Counted from the first letter of the stretch, positions 1 through 8,582 are shown. The stretch: DNA of 64,000 nt from Streptomyces sp. MBT53 (GCF_016654115.1 NZ_JAEQAZ010000001.1:124001-188000), one strand, 5' to 3'. The notes: generated by a model not told the origin, from the sequence alone. Numbers and translations: made by a program.

Positions 1-810
1 AAGGCGCTCAACGGCACGGACGTCCCGCACCCCGAGGCCATCGCCGTGTGCGACGACACCAGCGTGCTCGGCTCCTGCTTCTACCTCATGGCACATGTCG
101 ACGGCTGGTCGCCGATGAACTCCGGCGGCTGGCCCGAGCCGTTCCTCAGCGACCTGTCGTTGAGGCCAGGCCTCGCGTACCAACTCGTCGAGGGCATCGC
201 CAAGTTGGGCAACGTGGACTGGCGGGCCCAGGGGCTTGAGGGCTTCGGCCGCCCCGACGGCTTCCACGACCGGCAGGTCGACCGCTGGCTCGCCCACCTC
301 GCCAAGTTCAAGTTCCGCGAGATACCCGGCCTGGAGAAGGCCGCCGCCTGGCTGCGGGAACACCGTCCCGCCCACTGGACACCGGGCATCATCCACGGCG
401 ACTACCAGTTCGCCAACGTCATGTTCCGGCACGGCGCCCCCGCCGAACTCGCGGCCCTGGTCGACTTCGAAATGGCCACCGTGGGCGACCCGTTGCTCGA
501 CCTCGGCTGGGTGATCATGGGCTGGCCGGACGCCGACGAGGACCGCACCCAGAAGGGCTACGTCGACTACACCGGCATGCCCGACCGCGCCGACCTGCTG
601 GAGCACTACGCCAAGGTCAGCGGACGCGATGTCAGCGAGATCGACTACTACGTCATCCTCGCCCGCTTCAAGATGGCCGTCGTCCTGGAGGGCGGCTACG
701 CCAGGCATGTGAAGGGCGAGGGCGGCAACCCCAAGATGGCCCACTACGGCGACGTCGTCCTGCAGATGGCCGCCCAGGCGGCCGAACTCGCCGCCACGAC
801 CCGGCTATGA
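1..810 (+). CDS. APH/ACAD10-type phosphotransferase, 5' partial
   Basis: The reading frame is open from base 1, so the true N-terminus lies upstream; 269 residues are visible. It has the kinase catalytic loop HGDYQFANVMF (from about visible residue 131) followed by a metal-binding DFE motif (LVDFEMATVGDPLLDLGW). These are hallmarks of the aminoglycoside-phosphotransferase fold used by ACAD10/ACAD11 N-domains and LvaA, which phosphorylate hydroxyacyl substrates. The stop overlaps the next ATG (ATGA) and two acyl-CoA dehydrogenases follow. A hydroxyacyl-CoA kinase role is therefore more likely than antibiotic resistance. The family assignment is firm; the substrate is inferred. Confidence 0.85.
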   Translation, partial: KALNGTDVPHPEAIAVCDDTSVLGSCFYLMAHVDGWSPMNSGGWPEPFLSDLSLRPGLAYQLVEGIAKLGNVDWRAQGLEGFGRPDGFHDRQVDRWLAHLAKFKFREIPGLEKAAAWLREHRPAHWTPGIIHGDYQFANVMFRHGAPAELAALVDFEMATVGDPLLDLGWVIMGWPDADEDRTQKGYVDYTGMPDRADLLEHYAKVSGRDVSEIDYYVILARFKMAVVLEGGYARHVKGEGGNPKMAHYGDVVLQMAAQAAELAATTRL

Positions 811-1778
811 GAGCCGCCCGCTGCAACGCCGTCGGCGGCCCGGTCGTCGTCGAGGACATTCCTGAACCACCCTTCCCCGAAGGGGAGTTGGCCGGACCGG
901 ACGGCGGCATCCCGGTCGACGTCCACTACGCCGCCGTCAACTTCGCCGACGTCCTCGTGATCGACGGCGCCTATCAGGTGAAGGCGGAGCCGCCCTTCAC
1001 CCCGGGCAGCGAGTTCGCCGGCGTGGTCGCCGCCTCCGTGCACGGATTCGAGAAGGGCGAGCGGGTCTTCGGCTCGATGTTCGTCGGCGCCTTCGCCGAA
1101 CGCGTCACCGCCCGCCCCGCCGGCCTCAGCCGCATCCCGGAGGGCATCCCCACCGAACGCGCGGCGGCCTTCGGGGTCAGCCACGCCACCGCCTTCGACG
1201 CGCTCCGCCTGGTCGCCGACGTACAGCACGGAGAGCGGGTGGCCGTCCTCGGCGCGGCCGGCGGGGTGGGCCTCGCCACCGTCGAACTCGCCGCGCTGCT
1301 GGGCGCGGAGGTTGTCGCCGTCGCCTCGACGGAGGAGAAGCGCGCGGTGTGCGCCGAGCAGGGCGCGCACGTCACCTTGCCGTACGACGATCTGAAGCGG
1401 AGTCTGCGGGACGCGGGCGGCGCCGATGTCGTGATCGACCCGGTCGGCGGGCCGTACGCGGAGGAGGCGTTGCGGGCGATGCGCTGGGGCGGACGGTTCG
1501 TGAGCGTGGGGTTCGCGAGCGGGGAGATCCCGCGTATCCCGCTCAACCTCCCGATGCTCAAGGGCGTCAGCGTCCACGGCTTCGACCTCGGCGGCTGGGC
1601 GCGGCACCAGCGGGACGACCTGGTCGCCGCCCGCACCGAACTCCACGGACTGTTCGCCGCCGGACGGATCCGGCCCCGCGTCCACGCCGTGTATCCGCTC
1701 GCCGAAGTCGCCGACGCCCTCAGCCTGGGGCGCCGCGCCATCGGCAAGGTCCTTCTGGAGGTCGCGCATGGAGTTTGA
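807..1778 (+). CDS. NADPH:quinone oxidoreductase-type medium-chain reductase
   Basis: This is a 323-residue MDR-superfamily protein with an N-terminal GroES-like domain and a Rossmann segment AVLGAAGGVGLATVELAALLGA near the middle. It lacks the zinc-ligand cysteines of alcohol dehydrogenases, as quinone oxidoreductases and enoyl reductases of this family do. It probably reduces an alpha,beta-unsaturated carbonyl or enoyl thioester with NADPH in the cytosol. The start ATG overlaps the upstream stop and its 3' end overlaps the next gene, so it is translationally coupled to the kinase and acyl-CoA dehydrogenase genes. The exact substrate is unknown. Confidence 0.8.
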   Translation: MRAARCNAVGGPVVVEDIPEPPFPEGELAGPDGGIPVDVHYAAVNFADVLVIDGAYQVKAEPPFTPGSEFAGVVAASVHGFEKGERVFGSMFVGAFAERVTARPAGLSRIPEGIPTERAAAFGVSHATAFDALRLVADVQHGERVAVLGAAGGVGLATVELAALLGAEVVAVASTEEKRAVCAEQGAHVTLPYDDLKRSLRDAGGADVVIDPVGGPYAEEALRAMRWGGRFVSVGFASGEIPRIPLNLPMLKGVSVHGFDLGGWARHQRDDLVAARTELHGLFAAGRIRPRVHAVYPLAEVADALSLGRRAIGKVLLEVAHGV

Positions 1779-2619
1779 GTTCGACGACGAGCAGCGGCTG
1801 CTCCAGCGAGTGGTCCGCGAAACGGTCACCAGGTCGCGATCACTGCCCGAGGACCAACTCTGGGACACCTACCGGGAGTTGGGGTGGCTGGAGGCCCCGC
1901 CGGTGGAACTCGCCATCGTCCTGGAGGAGTTGGGCTACGCCGCCGACCCGACGCCCTTCCTCGCCACCGCCACCTGGTTCGCGCCGCTGGCCGGACGGCT
2001 GCCGCGCGGCTCGGGCACCGGAGTCTTCGACGGCGGGGGCCGGTTCGTCCTCGACGCCGACCGCGCGGACGAGATCGCCCTTCTCACTTCCGAGGGCGTG
2101 GTCGTACGGGACGGAAAGGAGCTGGCGGCAGAGCGGTTGTCGGTGTTCGACCCGACCCTCCATGTCGCCCGGGTGGACGCCCCGGACCTGGTCGCCGACG
2201 TACCGGACCTGGCCCTGATGGGCCTGGCGGTGAGCACGGTCGGCAGTTGCCGGCGCATCCTCGACCTGGTCGTCGCCCATGTGAAGGAGCGGCACCAATT
2301 CGGCGTGCCCATCGGCTCGTTCCAGGCCGTCAAGCACAAGGCCGCCGACATGTACGTCGCCATCGAACGAGCGAAGGTGCTCGCCTACTTCTCCGCGCTC
2401 ACCATCGCCGAGGACGACCCGCGCCGCGGCCGGGCCGCCGCGATGGCCAAGGCCGCCGCCGGAGACTGCCAACGGGTCTGTTTCCGCAACGGGTTCCAGC
2501 TCTTCGGCGCCATGGGCTACACGTGGGAGAACGAACTGCAGATCCATCTCAAGCGGGCCAAGGCCGGGGACCTGCTCCTCGGTACGGCGTCCGAGCACAG
2601 GAAGGCGCTGCTGGTATGA
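1768..2619 (+). CDS. Acyl-CoA dehydrogenase, small (partner) subunit
   Basis: At 283 residues it is about 100 shorter than a standard acyl-CoA dehydrogenase. The C-terminal helical domain is clear (RHQFGVPIGSFQAVKHKAADM and the FGAMGYTWENELQIHLKRAK segment), while the N-terminal and middle beta regions are reduced. Short ACADs encoded next to a full-length one form the alpha2beta2 heterotetramers described for steroid side-chain catabolism in actinobacteria. Here the stop overlaps the start of the 382-residue ACAD at 2616. I infer that the two form one enzyme that acts on a bulky acyl-CoA. Confidence 0.82.
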   Translation: MEFEFDDEQRLLQRVVRETVTRSRSLPEDQLWDTYRELGWLEAPPVELAIVLEELGYAADPTPFLATATWFAPLAGRLPRGSGTGVFDGGGRFVLDADRADEIALLTSEGVVVRDGKELAAERLSVFDPTLHVARVDAPDLVADVPDLALMGLAVSTVGSCRRILDLVVAHVKERHQFGVPIGSFQAVKHKAADMYVAIERAKVLAYFSALTIAEDDPRRGRAAAMAKAAAGDCQRVCFRNGFQLFGAMGYTWENELQIHLKRAKAGDLLLGTASEHRKALLV

Positions 2620-3764
2620 GGCTGGCCCCCGACCCCGAGGTCGAGAAGTTCCGCGCCGATTTCAGCGCCTTCCTCGACACTCACCTGCCCACCCCCGAAG
2701 AGGCCACCGTCCGCTCCAAGTCCAGCGCGGACATACCCGATTGGGCCCGGCGCTGGCAGCGCACCCTCTTCGACGAGGGCTGGCTGCTGCCCGCCCAGCC
2801 GCCCGAGTACGGCGGGCGCAACGCCACCCTGCCCCAAGTCGTCGCCCACCTGGAGGAGTTGTCCCGGCGGCGGATCTACCACAGCTTCAACCCGCAGGGC
2901 CTCAACATCATCGCGGCCTCCCTGCTCACCTTCGGGACGGAGCAGCAGAAACGCGACTGGGCCGTACCGCTGCTGCGCGCCGAGGTCACCGCCTCGCTCG
3001 GCATGAGCGAGCCCGGAGCCGGCTCCGACCTGGCCGGACTGCGCACCCGCGCGGTCCTCGACGGAGACCACTTCGTCGTCAACGGGCAGAAGGTGTGGAC
3101 CTCCGGCGCCCACGACGCCGACCTCCTGCTCACCTTCGTCCGCACCGACCCCGACGCCCCCAAGCACAAGGGCATCAGTGTCCTGCTCATCCCCACCGAC
3201 TCCGAAGGCCTGGTCCGGCGACCGTTCGGATCGATCGCCGCCCCCGACGACCTCGACTTCAACGAGGTGTTCTTCACCGACGTCCGCGTCCCCAAGGAGA
3301 ACCTCGTCGGCCCCCTCAACGAGGGCTGGCGCGTGGCCAACGGCTCGCTCGGCCACGAACGGACCCTGCTCTGGGTGCACTACGCCGAGCGCATGGACGG
3401 CCTGATCCAGGACTCGCCCTGCGACGAGGAGTGGTACGCGACGCTCCAAATGGACGTCCAGGCACTGCGGTTGCTCGGCTACCGGCTGCTCGGGGCCGAC
3501 CGGAACCCGGTGGAGATCTCGGTGCTCAAGCTGCTCGGTTCCGAGGCCGCGCAGAGCGCCGAACTGCACGCCCTCGAACACCACGGGACCGAGGCGCTGC
3601 TGCATCCGGTGCAGACCGGGCCGTACACCCATATGAACATCGAGGCGTTCACCGCGAGTTGGTTCGAGCGGTACGCGCGCAGCTTCGGCGGGACGATCGC
3701 CGGCGGCACCTCCGAGATCCAGCGCAACATCATCGCCGAGCGCATCCTCGGCCTGCCCCGATAG
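2616..3764 (+). CDS. Acyl-CoA dehydrogenase, large subunit
   Basis: A 382-residue FAD-dependent acyl-CoA dehydrogenase with the flavin/substrate signature GMSEPGAGSDLAGL, WTSGAHDADLLLTFVRT in the middle beta domain, and the C-terminal GGTSEIQRNIIAERILGLPR. It should introduce an alpha,beta double bond into an acyl-CoA. The ATG at 2616 was chosen because it overlaps the previous TGA (ATGA) and gives the family's normal N-terminus; the open frame extends further upstream only as a shadow. It pairs with the short ACAD at 1768 and is followed by an enoyl-CoA hydratase, which would take the next beta-oxidation step. Confidence 0.9.
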   Translation: MRLAPDPEVEKFRADFSAFLDTHLPTPEEATVRSKSSADIPDWARRWQRTLFDEGWLLPAQPPEYGGRNATLPQVVAHLEELSRRRIYHSFNPQGLNIIAASLLTFGTEQQKRDWAVPLLRAEVTASLGMSEPGAGSDLAGLRTRAVLDGDHFVVNGQKVWTSGAHDADLLLTFVRTDPDAPKHKGISVLLIPTDSEGLVRRPFGSIAAPDDLDFNEVFFTDVRVPKENLVGPLNEGWRVANGSLGHERTLLWVHYAERMDGLIQDSPCDEEWYATLQMDVQALRLLGYRLLGADRNPVEISVLKLLGSEAAQSAELHALEHHGTEALLHPVQTGPYTHMNIEAFTASWFERYARSFGGTIAGGTSEIQRNIIAERILGLPR

Positions 3765-3785
3765 AGCCGACGGAAGACGGGACCC

Positions 3786-4604
3786 ATGACAGACACAGCG
3801 GACACGGTGGACACGGACGTGATCCTCTACGAGGTCGACGACAAGGTCGCGGTCATCACGCTGAACCGGCCCGAGGTCGCCAACGCCCAGAACTCGGTGC
3901 TCCTCGACGCGCTGGACGCCGCCTGGCGCAGGGCCGCCGCCGACGAGGAGGTCAAGGTGATCCTCCTGCGGGGCAACGGCAGGCACTTCTCCTCCGGCCA
4001 TGACCTCAAGGACCGCTGGCCGGCTCCGACCGAGATCACCCTGGAGTGGATCTACGCCGCCGAGTCCCGCCGGTACCTGGAATACACGCTGCGCTGGCGC
4101 AACGTCCCCAAGCCGTCGATCGCTGCGGTCCAGGGCAAGTGCATCGCCGGCGGACTGATGCTCTGCTGGCCCTGCGACCTCATCGTGGCCGCCGAGAACG
4201 CCGAATTCTCCGACCCCGTAGTGCACATGGGCATCGGGGGGGTCGAATACCACGGCCACACCTGGGAGTTGGGACCGCGCAAGGCGAAGGAGATCCTCTT
4301 CACCGGACGGGCCGTCACAGCCGAGGAGGCGGAGAAGGTCGGCATGGTGAACAAGGTCGTCCCCCTCGACCAACTGGACACCGAGGCAATGGAGTTGGCC
4401 CGCCAGATCGCCCGCATGCCGTCCTTCGGCCTTCGCCAGGCCAAGCGCGCCGTCAACCAGAGCCTCGACGTCCAGGGCTTTTACGCGGCCATCCAGTCGG
4501 TGTTCGACATCCACGAGACGGGACACGGAAACGCGCTGAGCGTCTCCGGATATCCCATCCTCACGAAGCTCGACGGCATGAAGGAACGCCTGAAGGGTCA
4601 GTAG
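3786..4604 (+). CDS. Enoyl-CoA hydratase/isomerase family protein
   Basis: A 272-residue crotonase-fold protein with the oxyanion-hole segments HFSSGHDLKDRW and CIAGGLMLCWPCDLIVAAENAEF. At the position of the first catalytic glutamate of classical crotonase it carries valine (SDPVVHMGIGG); the second (AKEILF) is retained, so it may hydrate an unusual substrate or isomerise. It lies 21 bp after the ACAD pair and is the last gene of this rightward operon, ending at a hairpin. A tryptophan/tyrosine-rich stretch after the oxyanion region (HDLKDRWPAPTEITLEWIY) suggests a specialised pocket. Confidence 0.85.
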   Translation: MTDTADTVDTDVILYEVDDKVAVITLNRPEVANAQNSVLLDALDAAWRRAAADEEVKVILLRGNGRHFSSGHDLKDRWPAPTEITLEWIYAAESRRYLEYTLRWRNVPKPSIAAVQGKCIAGGLMLCWPCDLIVAAENAEFSDPVVHMGIGGVEYHGHTWELGPRKAKEILFTGRAVTAEEAEKVGMVNKVVPLDQLDTEAMELARQIARMPSFGLRQAKRAVNQSLDVQGFYAAIQSVFDIHETGHGNALSVSGYPILTKLDGMKERLKGQ

Positions 4605-4617
4605 GCGGTGGCCGCCC

Positions 4618-4645
4618 GACCGCGCATCACTCGCGATGCGCGGTC
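4618..4645. terminator. Bidirectional hairpin between convergent genes
   Basis: Perfect 11-bp inverted repeat GACCGCGCATC / GATGCGCGGTC with a 6-nt loop, directly after the hydratase stop. It overlaps the last codons of the leftward SDR gene. No U-tract follows, as is common for actinobacterial terminators. Confidence 0.65.
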
Positions 4646-5427
4646 GCGCCCCGGCTCATCGCGAGAACCGCGTCACGGCGGCTCAGCGCCCCGAACGGCG
4701 AACCGCCGGTCGGGGTCGGGCTGCCGCAGATCCAGCTCGGGCCGTCGGAGAGATGGGCGAGCGCCTCGGCGGCCACGTCGTCCGGGTCGGCCAAGTCGCC
4801 GCCGTACGAGCCCCCTTGGGCCTCCTGGGTCCGCCGCAGGGAGGGGGTGTCGGTCCTGCCGAGCACCAGCCCCAGGACGTCCACACCGCTGCCCCGCCAC
4901 TCCGCCCACAGGCTCTCCGCGAGGATGAGGTCGAACGCCTTCGACGCGCCGTAGGCGGCGAGCGTGGCGCCACCGGCCCACGCGGCGCCCGAGGTCACCA
5001 GGACCACGGCTCCCCGTTTGCGCGCCACCATGGGGCCGCCGAAACGGTAGGCCGCTTCGAGTACGGCCGTGCAGTTGCGCCGCACCAGCCCCAGGTGGAC
5101 GTCGAGATCCTTGTCGAGGAACGGGACACTGCGGTCGTCGCTGCCCGCGTTGTACACGAACAGACCGACCTCAAGACCGGCGGTCGCCTGCTCCAACTCC
5201 GAGAGTGCGGTGGGGGAGCTGAGGTCGAGCGCGACGGCGCGGACCTCGACGCCGTACCGGGCGCGGATCTCGTCGGCGGACTCCTCCAGCACAGGCAGCC
5301 GCCGGGCCACCAGCACGACGTTCATCCCATCGGCGGCCATCCGGTGGGCGAACGCGGCACCCACCCCGTCCGACCCACCGGCGACGACACCCCACGGCCC
5401 GTACTTGGCGGCGAGCGATTCAGTCAC
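4627..5427 (-). CDS. Short-chain dehydrogenase/reductase
   Basis: An SDR of 266 residues with the cofactor motif GGSDGVGAAFAHRMAADG, the serine region LVTSGAAWAGG and the catalytic YGASK. An upstream ATG at 5451 is open, but a strong GAGGAG ribosome site sits 8 nt before the GTG at 5427 (protein VTESLAAKYGPWGV), so I chose the GTG. It is the last gene of a leftward operon that begins with the MDR dehydrogenase at 7826. It probably oxidises or reduces a hydroxyl/keto group of a CoA-bound intermediate; the substrate is unknown. Confidence 0.85.
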   Translation of the reverse strand: MTESLAAKYGPWGVVAGGSDGVGAAFAHRMAADGMNVVLVARRLPVLEESADEIRARYGVEVRAVALDLSSPTALSELEQATAGLEVGLFVYNAGSDDRSVPFLDKDLDVHLGLVRRNCTAVLEAAYRFGGPMVARKRGAVVLVTSGAAWAGGATLAAYGASKAFDLILAESLWAEWRGSGVDVLGLVLGRTDTPSLRRTQEAQGGSYGGDLADPDDVAAEALAHLSDGPSWICGSPTPTGGSPFGALSRRDAVLAMSRGATAHRE

Positions 5428-5451
5428 TTCGTTACTCCTCGACAAGTTCAT

Positions 5452-6273
5452 CTAGGACGACCGGAGAACCTTCTTCTCGACCGCGTCGGACGACAGCACC
5501 GTTCCGATGATCCCCAGGTCCGCTCCCGCGCTGTGCGCCACCTCGCGCACCACGCGGACGTCCTTGCTCATCAGGTCCGCCAACCGCTCCGCGACCGAAT
5601 CGACCGAGCCCCCACTGGCGACGACACCGAGCGCGCGACTGGCACCACTGCCGTGCTGGAGCGCGGTGAGAATCGCCTTTTCGTCGATGCCCAGCGAACC
5701 CGCGACCCGTACGGCATCGACCACGAGCCCGACCTGGGCCACGAACAGGGCGTTGTTGACGAGCTTGACCCGCTGACCGTTGCCGGCCGGCCCGACGAAC
5801 ATGACCGGCGAGGCGTACGTCTCCAACAGCGGGCGCAGCTCCTCCAGTTGGGCCGCCTCGCCGCCGACCCACAGCGTGAGGCGGCCCGCGGCGATGTCGT
5901 GCGGGCCGCCGGAGAGCGCGGCGTCCAGGACTCCGACACCGCGCTCCGCGCCCGCCTCGGCGAGCAGTTGCGCGGTGGCGGGATCGGAGGTGGTGTGCTG
6001 GACGAGCGTCGACCCCGGCTTCATGGCAGAGAGGGCGCCGTCCGCGCCGAGGCAGACGGCTCGTACCTGCTCGTCCTTCAGTACGGTGACCAACACCGCG
6101 TCGGCGTCTCGGACCGTCGCCCGGACCGTGTCGGCCGACGCGAGCCCGCTCTCCTGGGCAGCCGCCCGGGCCTCCGGACGACGTACAAGGACCGTGACGT
6201 CATGCCCGGCGACCGTCAGCCGGTCGACGATCGGTCGTCCCATCCGCCCCCAGCCGATGAACCCGATCCTCAA
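5452..6273 (-). CDS. 6-phosphogluconate/3-hydroxyisobutyrate dehydrogenase family protein
   Basis: 273 residues; N-terminal NAD(P)-binding motif GFIGWGRMGRPIVDRL, the family's substrate segment (DAALSGGPHDIAAGRLTLWVGG) and the catalytic lysine region VKLVNNALFVAQVG. The TTG at 6273 is chosen because it has GGAGGAG just upstream, overlaps the stop of the preceding NTF2-like gene (TTGA), and starts the Rossmann domain (LRIGFIGWG). The family oxidises beta-hydroxyacids to semialdehydes or reduces related compounds. A second relative is encoded at 22527, so two distinct beta-hydroxyacid-type steps may exist. Confidence 0.85.
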   Translation of the reverse strand: MRIGFIGWGRMGRPIVDRLTVAGHDVTVLVRRPEARAAAQESGLASADTVRATVRDADAVLVTVLKDEQVRAVCLGADGALSAMKPGSTLVQHTTSDPATAQLLAEAGAERGVGVLDAALSGGPHDIAAGRLTLWVGGEAAQLEELRPLLETYASPVMFVGPAGNGQRVKLVNNALFVAQVGLVVDAVRVAGSLGIDEKAILTALQHGSGASRALGVVASGGSVDSVAERLADLMSKDVRVVREVAHSAGADLGIIGTVLSSDAVEKKVLRSS

Positions 6274-6797
6274 CTCTCCTCCAGGTGCAGCGAGTTGGAA
6301 GACGGCGCCAGCATCGCGCGCGGCCCCTCGGTGCCGTCGAGATTGGCGTTGACCCGCTCGGCGATGCGCCAGCCCTCCGAAGTACGCACCCAGCGCCACG
6401 TGTTCGCGGAGACCTGGAACACCCAGAACCGGCCGGCGTCCGCGTCCCAGCGCAGATGTAGCGCGTGGCTGCGGCCGGTGGCCCGGTCGCCGTCGACGAC
6501 GACGTGCGGCGCGGTCAGCACGTGACCGCAGCCGTTGTGGATCACGCTCTGGTGGTTCGGGCCGTGGACCATACCGACGATGCCGTCCCGGCCCTCCATC
6601 CGCAGATGGGGGACTGCGTCGAAGACACCGTCCTCGGTCCACAGCGCCGCCGCGGCCTCGCCCGAACCGCTGTCGACCGCGGGCCCGTACTGGGCGACGA
6701 GCTGCGTGATCTCGACCTGGTCCTCCAAAGCGCGCACTTTCGCCGCCAACGACTCGACGGTGGCGCGGAGTTGGGCAAGTTCGTCGGTCTCGCTCAT
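6270..6797 (-). CDS. NTF2/SnoaL-like protein with N-terminal coiled coil
   Basis: 175 residues. Residues 1-28 are heptad-like (LAQLRATVESLAAKVRALEDQ), followed by a SnoaL_4-type NTF2 fold (ITQLVAQYGPAVDSGSGEAAA, RWVRTSEGWRIAERVNANL). This fold is used by isomerases, dehydratases and hydroxylating-dioxygenase small subunits. No catalytic residue can be assigned with confidence. It lies between the 6PGDH-type and MDR dehydrogenase genes with a 4-bp overlap, so it probably acts in the same pathway. It resembles the other NTF2-like protein at 46013 in general design. Confidence 0.75.
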   Translation of the reverse strand: MSETDELAQLRATVESLAAKVRALEDQVEITQLVAQYGPAVDSGSGEAAAALWTEDGVFDAVPHLRMEGRDGIVGMVHGPNHQSVIHNGCGHVLTAPHVVVDGDRATGRSHALHLRWDADAGRFWVFQVSANTWRWVRTSEGWRIAERVNANLDGTEGPRAMLAPSSNSLHLEES

Positions 6798-6803
6798 GAG
6801 TGT

Positions 6804-7826
6804 TCAGCTCCCTGGTACGACGATGATGCGGGCCGGCCCGTTGGCGTCCCGTGCGGCATCCAGCGCGGCCGGTACCCCGTCGAGCGCGACGGTGTGGCCG
6901 AGCATCGGCCCTACGTCGAGGCTGCCGGAGCAGACCGCCCGGAACGCCTCGTCCCAGTGATCCATCGACGGGCCGCCCCCGAACTGGATGTTGAGCCCTT
7001 TCCGTTTGGCGGTCAGGGTGTGCAGATGGTCGCCCTCGGGCGGGCCGCCGACGGAGAAGATCCGGGTGTCGCGCTCACACCCCTTGATGATCGAGTCGAG
7101 GACTCCCGGCACGCCGACGCACTCGAACACGACACAACTCGCCTGTGGACCGGCGGCGTTGCGCCATGCCTCGTACGGCGAGACCTCGGCCGGGTCGACG
7201 ACCACATCGGCGCCCATGGCCAGTGCGGTCGCACGACGCGACGCGACCAGGTCGGCCGCCACGATGGGGCCGACACCGAGGTTCTTGAGCCGACCGATCG
7301 CCGACAGGGCGATGGCACCGCAGCCGATGACCAATGGCGCTTCCCGCGCGGCGAGTCGGGCGCGGGACGCGGTTGACCAGCCCACCGAGATAGCGTCGGC
7401 GACACACACGATCTCGCTCGGGAGATCCGAGACCACGACCCGGGTGATGGCCTCGGTCAACAAGAACAACTCGCCGAACCCGCCCGGCGATTCGGGATTC
7501 TGGCCGATGATCCTGCGGCCGGCGGGGGTGGCCAGTACAGGCAGCGAACTCACCCGCGTCCCGACCGGGATCCGTCGTTCGGTGCCGGGGCCGTAGTCCA
7601 CGACCTCGGCGCAGTATTCGTGACCCATCACGATGTCGACGTCCTGGTCGTACGTCGACATCCCGCTGTCGTCGTCGGCGCCCGCCTCCGGATGGTCCAT
7701 GAAGTGCAGATCCGACGCGCAGATCCCGCACGCCAGCGAGCGCACGAGTAGCTGGCCCGGCCCGGGCGCCGGATCATCGACGATCCGTGCCTGGACCGTC
7801 CCGCCACGCAGCACAGCAGCACGCAT
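6804..7826 (-). CDS. Zinc-type MDR dehydrogenase
   Basis: 340-residue alcohol-dehydrogenase-like protein. The catalytic-zinc residues are present (ACGICASDLHF and GHEYCAEVVDYG), and the cofactor motif is VIGCGAIALSAIGRL. The four-cysteine structural-zinc lobe of classical ADHs is missing, so it belongs to a divergent group. It is the first gene of the leftward operon ending at 4627 and is divergent from the TetR gene at 7955, which is therefore its likely regulator. It probably oxidises a secondary alcohol with NAD(P). Confidence 0.82.
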   Translation of the reverse strand: MRAAVLRGGTVQARIVDDPAPGPGQLLVRSLACGICASDLHFMDHPEAGADDDSGMSTYDQDVDIVMGHEYCAEVVDYGPGTERRIPVGTRVSSLPVLATPAGRRIIGQNPESPGGFGELFLLTEAITRVVVSDLPSEIVCVADAISVGWSTASRARLAAREAPLVIGCGAIALSAIGRLKNLGVGPIVAADLVASRRATALAMGADVVVDPAEVSPYEAWRNAAGPQASCVVFECVGVPGVLDSIIKGCERDTRIFSVGGPPEGDHLHTLTAKRKGLNIQFGGGPSMDHWDEAFRAVCSGSLDVGPMLGHTVALDGVPAALDAARDANGPARIIVVPGS

Positions 7827-7856
7827 CAGGCTCTCCTCCGATCCACGAAGTTCTCC

Positions 7857-7914
7857 GAAGCCCGTCTCCTTCGGACTGTAGCCACACAGCGGTAATTACA
7901 GAAGACCGTCTCCT
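7857..7914. promoter_or_regulatory. Twin direct repeats in the MDR/TetR divergent promoter
   Basis: Two copies of GAAGNCCGTCTCCT occur at 7857-7870 and 7901-7914, 44 bp apart (about four helical turns). The second copy runs into a TATAAT box at 7914-7919 that faces the TetR gene. Arrangement on one face of the DNA suggests a TetR operator that controls both directions. The site is read directly; its function is inferred. Confidence 0.5.
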
Positions 7915-7954
7915 ATAATTGGCGGGACATGGCCCGGTCACTACAATCACCGGC

Positions 7955-8551
7955 ATGGCAGAACCGCGCCGCGCCCCGGGCCGTCCACGTGACACGAGCA
8001 TCAATGAACGGGCGCTCGCGGCAACGCGCGAACTGCTGGTCCAGCGCGGCTTCGAGGCGACGACGATCCAGGCGGTGGCCGAGCACTCGGGCGTGCACGC
8101 CTCGGCCATCTACCGCCGCTGGCCGTCCCGGATCGAGCTGATCGAGGAGGCCACGTTCCCGGGACTCAGCCCGCTGAGCGTCCGGCCGACGGGGGACCTC
8201 CGCCGTGATCTACGACGGTTCATCCGCGCCTACTTGGCGGCCTTCGGAGCACCCGCCGCCCGCGCCGCTGCGGCCGGGCTCTTCGCGCACTCCCAGACGT
8301 CGAACCGTCCCCGGCCGCCGGAGATGCTGCTGCGCGTGTCGGCGCGACCGCAGTTCCAGGACATCCTGCGCGCCGCGCCGACCGGGACCGTCGACCCCGC
8401 CGTGGACCCGGACGACGTCTTCGACATGCTCCTCGGCGCCGTGCTGACCCGCACCCTCCTGTCCACGGTCACGGCCCGCGAGCGCCCCGTCGAGCGCACG
8501 GTGGAGATGGTCCTGCGGATGCTACGACCGCTCGACGGGCCGCCGAGCTGA
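7955..8551 (+). CDS. TetR-family transcriptional regulator
   Basis: 198 residues with an N-terminal helix-turn-helix (FEATTIQAVAEHSGVHASAIYRRWPSR, residues about 31-57) and a variable C-terminal ligand domain. The ATG at 7955 begins MAEPRRAPGRPRD, the usual TetR N-terminus; a TTG further upstream at 7919 overlaps the -10 box and was rejected. No clear ribosome site precedes the ATG. It is transcribed away from the MDR operon and is likely autoregulated through the repeats at 7857-7914. The effector is probably a pathway CoA thioester, by analogy with other TetR proteins in catabolic clusters. Confidence 0.88.
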   Translation: MAEPRRAPGRPRDTSINERALAATRELLVQRGFEATTIQAVAEHSGVHASAIYRRWPSRIELIEEATFPGLSPLSVRPTGDLRRDLRRFIRAYLAAFGAPAARAAAAGLFAHSQTSNRPRPPEMLLRVSARPQFQDILRAAPTGTVDPAVDPDDVFDMLLGAVLTRTLLSTVTARERPVERTVEMVLRMLRPLDGPPS

Positions 8552-8582
8552 TCAACTCGGCCCATGCGAAAGGGCGTTGGTG

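Noticed and set aside
1..810. Aminoglycoside resistance gene
   Set aside because: The kinase motif is shared by many small-molecule kinases. The neighbours are acyl-CoA enzymes, so a catabolic kinase is more likely.
2517..4526. Long leftward open frame opposite the ACAD and hydratase genes
   Set aside because: Low-complexity Gly/Val/Asp-rich product with no domain; the rightward frame has clear ACAD and crotonase motifs.
5662..5685. GAGAAT hexamer inside the 6PGDH-type gene
   Set aside because: No matching ATTCTC arm; within coding sequence and far from a promoter.
8542..8561. Short hairpin GCCGAG/CTCGGC between the TetR and amidohydrolase genes
   Set aside because: Only six pairs with an 8-nt loop; such stems are frequent by chance at this GC content.
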